Of a DNA stretch of 64,000 nt, positions 17,331 to 25,350 are shown piece by piece. The DNA is from Streptomyces dangxiongensis (GTDB lineage: Bacteria > Actinomycetota > Actinomycetes > Streptomycetales > Streptomycetaceae): positions 682,001-746,000 of the forward strand of contig NZ_CP033073.1 in NCBI RefSeq assembly GCF_003675325.1, in the 5' to 3' direction. Position 1 is the stretch's first letter. Each line of letters starts with the position of its first letter. The notes under the pieces are model-generated. The model was not told where the DNA came from. It ran no database searches and was given only the letters and a program-made list of their open reading frames with translations. Made by a program: the position numbers and the translations under genes.

Positions 17331-19307
17331 GTGCCTTCTGTCCTGGAGCAGCGGCTCGCGCCTGCCGCCGCCGGACCACGACCGGCGCCCGCACCGAGGC
17401 GTACGCGGGTGCTGGCACTGCCGGAGGCCCGGTGGGCGCTGGCCGCGCTGGTCCTGTTTCTGACCGCCCTCCCGCTGGATCTCCTCGGCGCCCCGGCCTG
17501 GTCGTGGGCGCCGCTGTACGCCGCCGTCTACGTCACCGGCGGCTGGGAGCCGGGCCGGGAGGGCCTGAAAGCTCTCGGGGACAGGGTTTTGGACGTGGAT
17601 CTGCTGATGGTCGTCGCCGCGCTCGGCGCAGCCGCCATCGGCCAGACCCTCGACGGGGCGCTCCTGATCGTCATCTTCGCGACCTCCGGCGCCCTGGAGG
17701 CCGTCGCGACCGCCCGCACCGCGGACTCCGTGCGCGGCCTGCTCGATCTGGCCCCGTCCACCGCGACCCGGCTCCTGCCCGACGGCGGCGAGGAGACGGT
17801 CCCGGCCGAAGCCCTGAAGGCCGGCGACACGATCCTGGTGCGGCCCGGTGAGCGGGTCGCCGCCGATGGCCAGGTCCTCGACGGGGCGAGCGAGGTCGAC
17901 CAGGCCACCATCACCGGGGAGCCGCTGCCGGTGGCCAGGCAGTGCGGCGACGAGGTGTTCGCCGGCACCGTCAACGGCACCGGTGCCCTGCGCGTCCGGG
18001 TCGAGCGCGACCCGTCGGATTCGGTGATCGCGCGGATCGTGAAGATGGTCGAGGAAGCCTCCGGGACCAAGGCGCCCACCCAGCTCTTCATCGAGAAGGT
18101 CGAACAGCGGTACTCGATCGGCATGGTCATCGCCACCCTCGCCGTCTTCGCGGTCCCGCTCGCCTTCGGTTCCGACCTCCGGCCCGCCCTGCTCCGGGCG
18201 ATGACCTTCATGATCGTCGCCTCTCCGTGCGCGGTGGTGCTCTCCACGATGCCGCCGCTGCTGTCCGCGATCGCCAACGCCGGCCGCCACGGCGTCCTCG
18301 CGAAGTCCGCCGTCGTGATGGAACGCCTCGGTCAGGTGGACGCCGCCGTCCTGGACAAGACCGGCACCTTGACGGAAGGCACTCCACGCGTCACCGACGC
18401 CCGCCCCCTGCCGGGCGCCGGCCTGACCGACGACACGCTGCTGGCGCTGGCCGCGGCGGCGGAGCACGCCAGCGAGCATCCGCTCGCCCGCGCGGTCGTC
18501 GACGCCGCCCGCGTCCGCCGCCTGCCGTTGCCGAGAGCGCTGGACTTCGCCTCGGTGCCCGGCCAGGGCGTGAGTGCCACCATCGGCGGCCACGCCGTCC
18601 GGGTCGGCTCCCCCGCCCGCCTCCTGCCCGAGCCCGGCGCGGGCGTGCGCGACCTCGTGGAGGAACTGGAGGGCGCCGGGCGGACCGCGGTCCTGGTCCT
18701 GCGCGACGGGCTTCCGGCCGGGGTGATCGGCATCGCCGACCGGCTCCGCCCGGATGCCGCCGCCACGGTCACCGCCCTCACGGAGCTGACCGGCCGCACG
18801 CCGGCCCTGCTGACCGGCGACAACGAACGCGCCGCGCGGCACCTGGCCGACCAGGTCGGCATCACCGACGTCCGCGCCGGACTCCTGCCCCAGGACAAGG
18901 TCGCCGCGGTCAGGGAGTGGGAGGCCGAGGGCCGCCGAGTGCTCGTCGTGGGCGACGGAGTCAACGACGCCCCCGCGCTCGCCGCCGCGCACACGGGCAT
19001 CGCCATGGGCAAGGCGGGTTCCGATCTCGCCCTGGAGACAGCCGACGCCGTCGTCGTCCGCGACGAACTCGCCACCATTCCCAAGGTCGTGGCCCTCTCC
19101 CGGGCCGCACGGCGCCTGGTCGTCCAGAACCTCGTCATCGCTTCCGTGTTCATCACCGCCCTGGTGGCCTGGGACCTCCTCGCCTCCCTGCCCCTGCCGC
19201 TCGGCGTCGCCGGCCATGAGGGCTCGACCGTCATCGTCGGCCTGAACGGCCTGCGCCTGCTGCGCGAAACAGCCTGGAACAACCCCGTCCGAGGAGACGC
19301 CGCGTGA
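17331..19307 (+). CDS. P1B-4-type metal-transporting ATPase (CtpD/CoaT-like)
   Basis: A 658-residue inner-membrane pump expected to export Co(II), Fe(II) or related metals. It has the phosphorylation motif DKTGT (D342), actuator TGEP, TGDN and GDGVNDAPAL. The metal-site signatures are S298-P299-C300 in a membrane helix and HEGST starting at H629 in the last helix; SPC plus HEGST marks the P1B-4 group. The N-terminus is Pro/Ala-rich and has no Cys-x-x-Cys metal-binding domain. The GTG at 17331 is chosen because GAAGGG precedes it; an ATG at 17286 would sit beside the operator and lacks a ribosome site. It overlaps the next gene by four bases. Confidence 0.9.
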   Translation: MPSVLEQRLAPAAAGPRPAPAPRRTRVLALPEARWALAALVLFLTALPLDLLGAPAWSWAPLYAAVYVTGGWEPGREGLKALGDRVLDVDLLMVVAALGAAAIGQTLDGALLIVIFATSGALEAVATARTADSVRGLLDLAPSTATRLLPDGGEETVPAEALKAGDTILVRPGERVAADGQVLDGASEVDQATITGEPLPVARQCGDEVFAGTVNGTGALRVRVERDPSDSVIARIVKMVEEASGTKAPTQLFIEKVEQRYSIGMVIATLAVFAVPLAFGSDLRPALLRAMTFMIVASPCAVVLSTMPPLLSAIANAGRHGVLAKSAVVMERLGQVDAAVLDKTGTLTEGTPRVTDARPLPGAGLTDDTLLALAAAAEHASEHPLARAVVDAARVRRLPLPRALDFASVPGQGVSATIGGHAVRVGSPARLLPEPGAGVRDLVEELEGAGRTAVLVLRDGLPAGVIGIADRLRPDAAATVTALTELTGRTPALLTGDNERAARHLADQVGITDVRAGLLPQDKVAAVREWEAEGRRVLVVGDGVNDAPALAAAHTGIAMGKAGSDLALETADAVVVRDELATIPKVVALSRAARRLVVQNLVIASVFITALVAWDLLASLPLPLGVAGHEGSTVIVGLNGLRLLRETAWNNPVRGDAA

Positions 19308-19720
19308 GCAAACGCTCCCGCCGTGCCGCTCCCGCCCCGGCCGCCGGGGCGGGAGCGGCACGGCCCACGGTCACCGTCTGCCGCGGTTGCTGCTGCGGCA
19401 CGCCCAAGGTGCCCGGCCTCGACCACACCGCCCAACTCCGCGGACTGCGCGAGGCGCTGGACGGGACGGCGACCGTACGGGTCACCGACTGCCTCGACGC
19501 GTGCGAGCGCGCCAATGTGATCGTGGTCCAGCCGTCCCCGGCCGGCCGCAGGGCCGGCGGGCGCCCGGTCTGGCTCGGCCTGGTCAACGACCCCGACGCC
19601 ACCGCCGACATCGCCACCTGGATCGAGGGCGGTGGCCCCGGCCTGACCGAACCGCCCGGCATCCTCGATCTCTACGCCTTCAGCCCGTCGCGCCGCGTGC
19701 GCGCCGAACTGGACGAGTAG
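19304..19720 (+). CDS. Thioredoxin-like [2Fe-2S] ferredoxin domain protein
   Basis: A 138-residue protein of the thioredoxin-like ferredoxin group. The ligand cysteines are in VTVCRGCCCG and VTDCLDAC; the extra Cys residues in CRGCCCG are notable. The start GTG overlaps the TGA of the metal ATPase (GTGA), so the pair is co-translated, suggesting a role in metal homeostasis or electron supply linked to the pump. Bases 19321-19363, just 17 bases into the gene, form a perfect hairpin that encodes an Ala/Pro-rich spacer before the Fe-S fold. That segment could hinder translation or transcription of this gene. Confidence 0.85.
   Translation: MSKRSRRAAPAPAAGAGAARPTVTVCRGCCCGTPKVPGLDHTAQLRGLREALDGTATVRVTDCLDACERANVIVVQPSPAGRRAGGRPVWLGLVNDPDATADIATWIEGGGPGLTEPPGILDLYAFSPSRRVRAELDE
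19321..19363. repeat. Perfect 20-bp inverted repeat inside ferredoxin gene
   Basis: CCGTGCCGCTCCCGCCCCGG (19321-19340) is followed by three bases and its exact reverse complement at 19344-19363. The predicted hairpin has 20 uninterrupted, almost all G-C pairs and a CCG loop. It is within coding sequence, right after the start codon. No T-run follows, so a standard terminator is unlikely. Confidence 0.9.
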
Positions 19721-19943
19721 ACCCTCGGCTCCCGGCCACCCGGACCGCGGTGGGCGGGGCCGGTAGGGGTCGGCCGGTGCGGCGGTCGTCCGCGTTCCCC
19801 TCGCCCCCGCGATTGCCCGGGCGGCACGCCGAGGCGAGCCGGGCCGGGCCGGGCCATTGGGACGGATGAGGGACGCATGTAGGTGCGGACCTGTTCCGGC
19901 CGGCCAACCACCCGGCGTCGGGCGCACCGTGTGGACGCCGGGC

Positions 19944-20933
19944 TCACCGGCCCTCCAGATCGTCGTTGTCCCGCAGCCTGCGCCAGAGGTGGGTACGGTG
20001 CAGGACGTAGAGCGCGATGAACAGGACGCCGATCTGGAGCCCGACGGCGAGCGCCCAGAAGACGGCTCTGCTCTCCATCTCGTCCGTGAGAAAACTGAAG
20101 TTCATGCCGAAGTAGCCGGTGAGGAACGTCAGCGGCAGGAAGATCGTCGACACGATCGCCAACCGGTTGATCACGCCGTTCTGCTCGCCGGCCGCCAGGG
20201 ACGAGTAACTGGCGAAGGCCCGCCGGGTGGCGTCCTGGAGGGCCTCGACATCCGTGAGCACCAGTCTGGCGGCGTGCTGGAACTCCCGGGCGAGCCGTTG
20301 GCGCTGTTCGGGAAAACCGCGGTTCAGCATCCTTCGGGTGAAGGTCTCGTCCGTCACCTGGAGGTACGGCAGGAGCGTGTGGTGCAGGAGCGCGGCGCGC
20401 CGTCGCAGTTGCGCCAGCCGGTAGATCTGCTCCGGGCGTCGCTTCTCGAACATCTCGTCCTCGATGTCCTCCACCACCAGGAGGGACGCGACGGCGGCCC
20501 GGCGGAACGTCTCCAGAGCCTCTTGGAGCAGCAGGAAGAGCATGGCCACGGTGTCGGGCGGCGCCTCCCGTCGCAGCGGTGCGATGAGGTTCTCCAGCGG
20601 CGTGGCCGGCCCCCGGTGGAACGCGACCAGGTGCCGCTCGGTCACGAGGACGTGGATGTGGACGACCGTGTCGTCGACGAACGCCGGTACGGCGAACCCC
20701 GCCCTGTCCCCGAGGAAGTCGGCCCTCGCGGGTCCGCCGAGCCTGCCGAACCAGTGCGGGGCCTCCGCTTCCAGGCCGAGCTGCTCGATGACCGGTTGTT
20801 CGTCGGTCGCCGGGTCCTCGGGCAGGTGGACGTCGACGAACAGGAAGTCGGACGCGGCGAGGCGTCCCCGGGCCTCCGCCAGGCCAGTACGAGTGACGAT
20901 CCCTGCCGGCATCGACACCACCGTTACGATCAT
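19944..20933 (-). CDS. CorA-family divalent cation transporter
   Basis: A 329-residue CorA-type channel for Mg2+ or a related ion. A long cytoplasmic alpha/beta and helical domain is followed by two C-terminal membrane helices; the first ends with the diagnostic YFGMNF. The MNF loop is followed by an acidic stretch, TDEMES, then the second helix and a basic tail. The start ATG has GAGGGCAG directly upstream. It stands alone on the minus strand downstream of the convergent metal-export operon. Confidence 0.92.
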   Translation of the reverse strand: MIVTVVSMPAGIVTRTGLAEARGRLAASDFLFVDVHLPEDPATDEQPVIEQLGLEAEAPHWFGRLGGPARADFLGDRAGFAVPAFVDDTVVHIHVLVTERHLVAFHRGPATPLENLIAPLRREAPPDTVAMLFLLLQEALETFRRAAVASLLVVEDIEDEMFEKRRPEQIYRLAQLRRRAALLHHTLLPYLQVTDETFTRRMLNRGFPEQRQRLAREFQHAARLVLTDVEALQDATRRAFASYSSLAAGEQNGVINRLAIVSTIFLPLTFLTGYFGMNFSFLTDEMESRAVFWALAVGLQIGVLFIALYVLHRTHLWRRLRDNDDLEGR

Positions 20934-21180
20934 CTGCCCTCACCGTCGTCACGGTCCCTGCGTCTCACCGTGCATACGATCCGGCGTCCCCGCACGCGGG
21001 CGCAGGCATGCGCCTCGCCGGCTGCCCCCTACGAGTGACAGCAGGACGCGGGGCCTCCTCGACAGCTCGGTGTGGGACGGCGGCAGCCGGAAGCCGCTCG
21101 CGGAACGGGACCGGCCCACCCGCGGGGCCGCCCCCACCGACGGACCGGAGCGGCGACAGCCTCTTGACCTGTGATGCCGG

Positions 21181-21420
21181 TCAGCCGAGCGTGTCGAGGG
21201 CGGCGATGATGTCGGCGGGTTCGGCGTGCTTGGTGTGGTCGGTGTCGACGAAGGCCCAGTGGATGGTGCCGGTGCCGTCGATGACGTAGGTGGCGGGCAG
21301 CGGCAGGGTGCGCGGGTGGCCGTCGTTGACGCGCTGGAGGTCGAAGCCGAGCTTGTCGTAGACGGCGGCGAGGTCGTCGGGGAGGTCGAAGGCGAGGTCG
21401 TGCTTCTCGACCTGACTGGC
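21181..21420 (-). pseudogene. Peroxiredoxin (AhpC/TSA-like) C-terminal remnant
   Basis: Only the tail of a peroxiredoxin-like protein remains: EKHDLAFDLPDDL, then YDKLGFDLQRVNDGHPRTLP, TYVIDGTGTIHWAFVDTDHTK and EPADIIAALDTLG. The N-terminal half with the peroxidatic cysteine is absent. Related proteins that I recall have about 15 more residues between LAFD and LPDDL, so there is probably also a small internal deletion. The upstream end abuts, at about 21415-21420, a plus-strand NB-ARC fragment, which marks a rearrangement junction. No start codon or ribosome site belongs to this fragment. Confidence 0.75.
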
Positions 21421-22269
21421 CCTGCACGTGACCCATCGCGTGTCCACCCGGCAGCGCACCGACGCGCCCGTACTCTTCGCCAACTTGCGCGGCTTCGCAC
21501 CGAACGGTCCGGCCGCCGACCCCGCAGCGGTGCTGGAGACCTTTCTGCGCCTGCTGGGGGTCACCGGGGACCGCATCCCGCACGGCGCCGACGCCCGAGC
21601 CGCCCTGAATCGCCAGCTCCTCGCGGGAACAGGTGCGTCGGTCGTCCTCGACGACGAGCCGGACGAGGCGCACGTGCGGGCGCTGCTTCCCGAGGACCCC
21701 ACCTGCCGCACACTGATCACCAGCCGCCGTACGCTGCGCGCCCTACCCGGCGCCACCCGCCTCTGTCTCTCCCCCCCCCCGCTGGCACCGGCCGACTCGG
21801 TGGAACCCCTGCGCCGGACAGCGGGAGCCGACCGCCTCGCCACGGACGCCACCGCCCTGCGCCGGACAGCCGACGACCTCGGACACCTTCCTCTGGCGCT
21901 GACGGTCATCGGCCGCCACATGCGGGCACACCCCGGACGGACGCTGGACGACTACGACCGCGAGCCCGTGATCACCCTCGCCCTGGAGGACGGGGTCCGC
22001 GGCGCGCTGGCCGCCTCCGACGTGCGGCTGGCCGCCGGTGCGCGGAAGTTGCTGCGCCTCTGGTGGAGACGGAACCCGGCTGGTTCCGTCTGCACGCACT
22101 GGTCCGCGCCTATGCGGAGGAACGTGTCTGCATCGACGTGCCGGGAACGTCGATCCGCCAGGCCCTCGGCCGTGTGCTGGCGCACTGCAGAGGCACGCAC
22201 ACGCGCGACAGGGCGCACGCACCGGGCGAACTCCCCGTGCTCAGACGCCTCAACGGGGCCGAGGCGTGA
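21415..22269 (+). pseudogene. NB-ARC/STAND regulator remnant
   Basis: The sequence begins at LALHVTHR, which in AfsR-like NB-ARC ATPases comes directly after the P-loop. It continues with VLFANLRGFAPNGPAADPAA, LLAGTGASVVLDDEPDEAHV, TLITSRRTLRALPG, DLGHLPLALTVIGRHM and VITLALEDGVRGALAASDVRL. Near 22050 homology shifts to another frame (ETEPGWFRLHALVRAYAEER). The DNA-binding N-terminus and Walker A are missing and the C-terminus is frameshifted. The 5' end is the same junction that truncates the minus-strand peroxiredoxin. It should be non-functional. Confidence 0.7.
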
Positions 22270-22330
22270 GCCGAGGGCGTACTGCCGCGCGAGGGAAGCG
22301 GGGCACGCGCCCTCGCCGCCTGACACCTGT

Positions 22331-22353
22331 CCGACCGGACCGACCGGACCGAC
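22331..22353. repeat. Short 9-base tandem repeat
   Basis: CCGACCGGA occurs twice in tandem (22331-22348) followed by a partial third copy. It lies in the roughly 270-base stretch after the NB-ARC remnant, where nothing else was recognised. Confidence 0.6.
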
Positions 22354-22535
22354 GAGCGAGGAATGGCCCACTTCTGGTTAGTCACGCGGTGGTCACGGCT
22401 CGGAACCGGCCACGACGCGCTGAGCCACGCGCCCGCCTGGGGCGGCGAGATGCCGTGCCTCCCTCAGCCGCCCGGCTCGCGTCGGGGGCAGCGGCGGTGC
22501 CCTGAGATCGTCGTCCGGCCCGGCCCGTGACGCCG

Positions 22536-22564
22536 GCCACGGCCGGACCCTGTCCGGCCGTGGC
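22536..22564 (-). terminator. Terminator hairpin after DUF6131-like gene
   Basis: GCCACGGCCGGAC (22536-22548) pairs perfectly with GTCCGGCCGTGGC (22552-22564) around a CCT loop, giving 13 base pairs. It begins ten bases past the stop of the minus-strand small membrane gene. There is no U-tract, as is usual in Streptomyces. Confidence 0.7.
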
Positions 22565-22574
22565 AGCGGCCGCT

Positions 22575-22730
22575 TCACCAGTAGTGGCGCCGGCCTCCGA
22601 CGGCGTGCCCCATGGCTCCCAGGATCCAGAGGATCGCGCCGATGACCAGGACGATGATTCCGATCGTCCACAGAATCGAGAGGTGGAAGAGGAATCCGAT
22701 GATGAGTAGCACTACGCCGAGAGCGATCAT
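22575..22730 (-). CDS. Small DUF6131-like membrane protein
   Basis: A 51-residue peptide almost entirely hydrophobic: two membrane helices, IALGVVLLIIGFLFHLSILW and TIGIIVLVIGAILWILGAMG, followed by a short GGRRHYW tail. This matches the small membrane proteins annotated as DUF6131 in streptomycetes, whose function is unknown. The ATG at 22730 is preceded by GGAGGG at good spacing. It has its own strong terminator hairpin and stands alone among remnants. Confidence 0.8.
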   Translation of the reverse strand: MIALGVVLLIIGFLFHLSILWTIGIIVLVIGAILWILGAMGHAVGGRRHYW

Positions 22731-23027
22731 GATGTCCCTCCAACGTGAATGAGCCAGCGGCCCTAAGAGGCGTATGCCCCGCCGGTGAGCCCGCACGCCT
22801 GTCGGCACGCTGTATCCGTGTCCCCCATTTCCACGGCATCACCCGGCTGAGGCCGATCGGGGTGAGACGCACGCCGTCACCACGCCGCCGTCGGGGCGTT
22901 CTCCCCGGTGGTTGCGGGGCTCGGTGCCCGGTGGGGTCCCGGTCGCGGCCGGTCGGGCGCGGGCCTGGCCGGTGCTCGGCGGAGAGATCATCGACGTCCC
23001 GGACGGCTGCTTCGAAGGAAGACATGC

Positions 23028-23579
23028 CCCCATGACGCCGTTCTCGCGGCCAGGGGGGTGGACCGGGCGCTGGTGGTGGGCTGGTCCTACGGAGCGTGCG
23101 TCGCGGCGCACTGGGCGGACCGGAATCCGGAGCGTGCCCTGGGCGCGGTACTGGTCGACGGCGCGTTCCCCCACGACTGGCTCGACGAGGCCATGGAGCA
23201 GCGGATCCGGAAGCTGTTCCGGCGGATGAGCTGGTTCCTGCCGCTGCTGCGCCCGACGGGCCTGGCCCCGCGGATGACCGCCGAACAGCAGGCGAACAGC
23301 AACATCGAACTCGGCAGGCTCTCCCGCGAGCGCGAGCTGGGCCCCGTGCTGGACCACATCACCGTCCCGGTGCGTTACGTGGTCGCCTCGGGGACGTCCC
23401 TCGGGAGCAAGGGGGACGAACAAGAACGGATACGCACCAGCCTCGATGCGGTGACCGCCCGCAACCCGAGCATCCGCATCACTGCGAAGGTCGCCAGCAA
23501 TCACGGTGCGATCCTCAGGAAGGACTCCCCGGCCGTCGCGGAGGCGGTACGCGAAACGGCCGCCCTCGACCGACCGTAG
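23028..23579 (+). pseudogene. 5'-truncated alpha/beta hydrolase
   Basis: From about 23031 the sequence reads HDAVLAARGVDRALVVGWSYGACVAAH, the helix and nucleophile elbow (GWSYG) of an alpha/beta hydrolase, then cap-domain helices, a VPVRYVVASGTS strand and a late SNHGAI with the probable catalytic His. The first 70-90 residues of the fold, including the oxyanion HG motif, are missing. Upstream bases read in other frames without hydrolase features. The frame is open from 22908 and could make a 223-residue product, but its beginning is low-complexity. A deletion at about 23030 is the simplest explanation. Confidence 0.6.
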
Positions 23580-23712
23580 CCAGGACCGACAACCAGCCGG
23601 CGGCCCTTCCGCGCACCCCGGCGGCACGACCGAGGAACCCCTGAGATGGCCCGAAGCGGCCACGCCCCCTGATGCAGGTGGGCGTGGCCGATTCGGTGTG
23701 TGCGGACGAGCC

Positions 23713-23751
23713 GGGTCCGGCCGGTCGGCCCCCGGTGAACCGGCCGGACCC
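23713..23751 (-). terminator. Terminator hairpin after chaplin gene
   Basis: GGGTCCGGCCGGT (23713-23725) pairs exactly with ACCGGCCGGACCC (23739-23751) across a 13-base loop. It starts 18 bases beyond the chaplin stop codon on the minus strand. Confidence 0.65.
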
Positions 23752-23768
23752 TCTCGCCGCGTTCTCGG

Positions 23769-24476
23769 TCATCCCTCCCGGCTGGACACCTTCGAGCGGG
23801 AGCGGCGGTACAGCACCGTTCCGCCCATCAGCGAGGCCAGGCTCGCGGCGGCCAGCCCCCAGGTGCTGTCCGTTCCGGTGTGAGCGAGAGTGCCGCTCGC
23901 CCGCTCCCGTACGACCGGGGCCGGCCTCGGCGTCGAGCGGACCGGAGGCGTGCCGTGCGGCCGGCTCGGGGGCTCGGAGCGTACCGGCGGTTCGTGGCGG
24001 GGCGGTGTGCTCCGCTGCGGCTCGTCGGGCCGATCGGCCGGGCCGTTCACCGACTTGTTGCCGAAGGCGGGGTTGCCGATGCCCACCACGTTCACGCTGT
24101 TGCCGCTGACGTTCACGGGCAGATCGACCGGGAGCTGGATGTCGTTACCGCTCACCACGCCCGGCGAGTTATGCGCGACACCGTGAGCCGCGGCCTCGGC
24201 GTGCGACGCCGGCCGTTCCTTCCCGGCCGTGCCGCCGCCCTCGTTGGCGCAGCCGTTGCCCATCGCGGGGTTGAGCAGCCCGACCACGTTCAGGGTGTTT
24301 CCGCACACGTTCACCGGGACGTGTACCGGCAACTGGATGCCGTTGCCGGAGATCAGCCCGGGCGAGTCGCTCGCGGCCCCGTTCGCGGTGGAGTCGGCGT
24401 GCACCGGCCCCGCCACTGCCATCGCACCGGATACGGCGGCGAAGGCGATCACACTGTTTCGGGTAGCCCGTTTCAT
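23769..24476 (-). CDS. Long chaplin with two chaplin domains and sorting signal
   Basis: A 235-residue secreted, wall-anchored surface protein of aerial hyphae. It has a signal peptide (MKRATRNSVIAF to PVHA), chaplin domain 1 (about 37-80: SPGLISGNGIQLPVHVPVNV, GNTLNVVGLLNPAMGN), chaplin domain 2 (about 103-144: SPGVVSGNDIQLPVDLPVNV, GNSVNVVGIGNPAFGN), a Pro/Arg-rich wall-spanning stretch and a C-terminal LAHTG, hydrophobic helix and basic tail. LAxTG is the signal of class E sortase substrates. Long chaplins correspond to ChpA/B/C of S. coelicolor. Domain 1 keeps both Cys residues (NVCGN, GNGC); in domain 2 both are Ser (NVSGN, NKS), which is unusual. Confidence 0.92.
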   Translation of the reverse strand: MKRATRNSVIAFAAVSGAMAVAGPVHADSTANGAASDSPGLISGNGIQLPVHVPVNVCGNTLNVVGLLNPAMGNGCANEGGGTAGKERPASHAEAAAHGVAHNSPGVVSGNDIQLPVDLPVNVSGNSVNVVGIGNPAFGNKSVNGPADRPDEPQRSTPPRHEPPVRSEPPSRPHGTPPVRSTPRPAPVVRERASGTLAHTGTDSTWGLAAASLASLMGGTVLYRRSRSKVSSREG

Positions 24477-24662
24477 CGATTCCCAGCCCTTCAGACACGG
24501 TTGCGGGCACTCACCCGCACCCGTTGAAACGCGGGGGAACCGGACAGGTAATGGCCGCTCAGCCTTTTGCCCGGCACGAGGGACACCACAGGGTGGCAGA
24601 ACACGGCCCCGGAGGGGTGCGCGGAGAGGGTTCGGGGCTCTCCGGGCCGGCGGGGCGTTCGC

Positions 24663-25088
24663 TCAGCGGAGGGCCGCCGCCCGGACCACAGCCGGGTCCT
24701 CACCGGTGAGTTCGGCGATGCGGTGGGGCGCGACACCCGCGGCCACCGCGCGGGCGAGCAGTTCGTCGCGGCCGTGCGCGCAGTCGCGGTAGGCGAGCAG
24801 GTCGGTCTCGACCTCGGCCAGGGTCTCGGGAGCCGTGCGGTGGCGCAGCCGGCTCAGTTCCTCGTCGCTCAGCGGGACCGGCAGCCGCTCCGCCTCCGCG
24901 GGGATGGCCGCGGTGTCTTCCGGTGGCACCACCCGCAGCCGCGGCGACGTCGCCGACACGCCCTGGGCGTCGAGCCACGCGCGCACCGCCGATGTGTCCA
25001 TGCAGGAGAGCGGTTCCGTCGCGGCCGGCGGCACGCCGAGCGTGCCGGCAGGGTCGTCCGCGAGAAACAGGTAGGCGTCGTCGGTCAT
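24663..25088 (-). CDS. Conserved hypothetical protein, possibly DUF6003
   Basis: A 141-residue soluble acidic protein. It starts MTDDAYLFLADDPAG, contains LSCMDTSAVRAWLDAQGVSA, a LRVVPPEDTAAIP strand and a helical C-terminal half with LLAYRDCAHGRDELLARAVA and VAPHRIAELTGEDPAVV, which looks like a degenerate helix-turn-helix of the kind found in proteins that scan for a ligand or DNA. I recall similar streptomycete proteins under DUF6003 but am not certain. No function can be assigned. Nothing in the neighbourhood links to it. Confidence 0.7.
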   Translation of the reverse strand: MTDDAYLFLADDPAGTLGVPPAATEPLSCMDTSAVRAWLDAQGVSATSPRLRVVPPEDTAAIPAEAERLPVPLSDEELSRLRHRTAPETLAEVETDLLAYRDCAHGRDELLARAVAAGVAPHRIAELTGEDPAVVRAAALR

Positions 25089-25190
25089 GGTTCGCTCCTC
25101 GTCACGTACTCGTCGGCCGATCGCCGTCCCCTTACCCCGTTCGCGTCCGCATAGCGCGCCGGATCCGCCATCCAGGGGAGGACCGCGGGC

Positions 25191-25260
25191 CGGCGAACCG
25201 GCGGACCCGCGAACCCGCGAACCGGCAGACCTCTCAGGCCGGCGGACCGGCGTCCGGCTG
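25191..25260. repeat. Degenerate tandem GCGAACCGGCGGACC-type repeats
   Basis: The segment repeats GCGAACC/GGCGGACC-like units four to five times, between the hypothetical gene and the end of the lipase gene. No coding role is evident. Confidence 0.55.
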
Positions 25261-25290
25261 CCGACAGCCGGCAGTCGAGGCAGAAGCCAA

Positions 25291-25350
25291 GGCCGTTCGG
25301 AACGGCCGTTCGGGACGGCCGTTCAGACGCAGCCATTCGGACGCGGCCGT
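25291..25350. repeat. 13-base tandem repeats directly after lipase gene
   Basis: GGCCGTTCGGAAC and GGCCGTTCGGGAC are consecutive, followed by diverged copies beginning GGCCGTTCAGACG and CCATTCGGACGC, up to GGCCGTTCAG at the lipase stop. GGCCGTTC paired with GAACGGCC also makes hairpins, so the array could end transcription of the minus-strand lipase. Confidence 0.7.

Noticed and set aside
22331..22353. A short repeat considered as a CRISPR-like array
   Set aside because: The 9-base units are contiguous with no spacers and there are no cas genes.
24490..24662. A possible small gene between the chaplin and the hypothetical gene
   Set aside because: Open frames on both strands lack ribosome sites and sequence character; treated as the chaplin promoter region.
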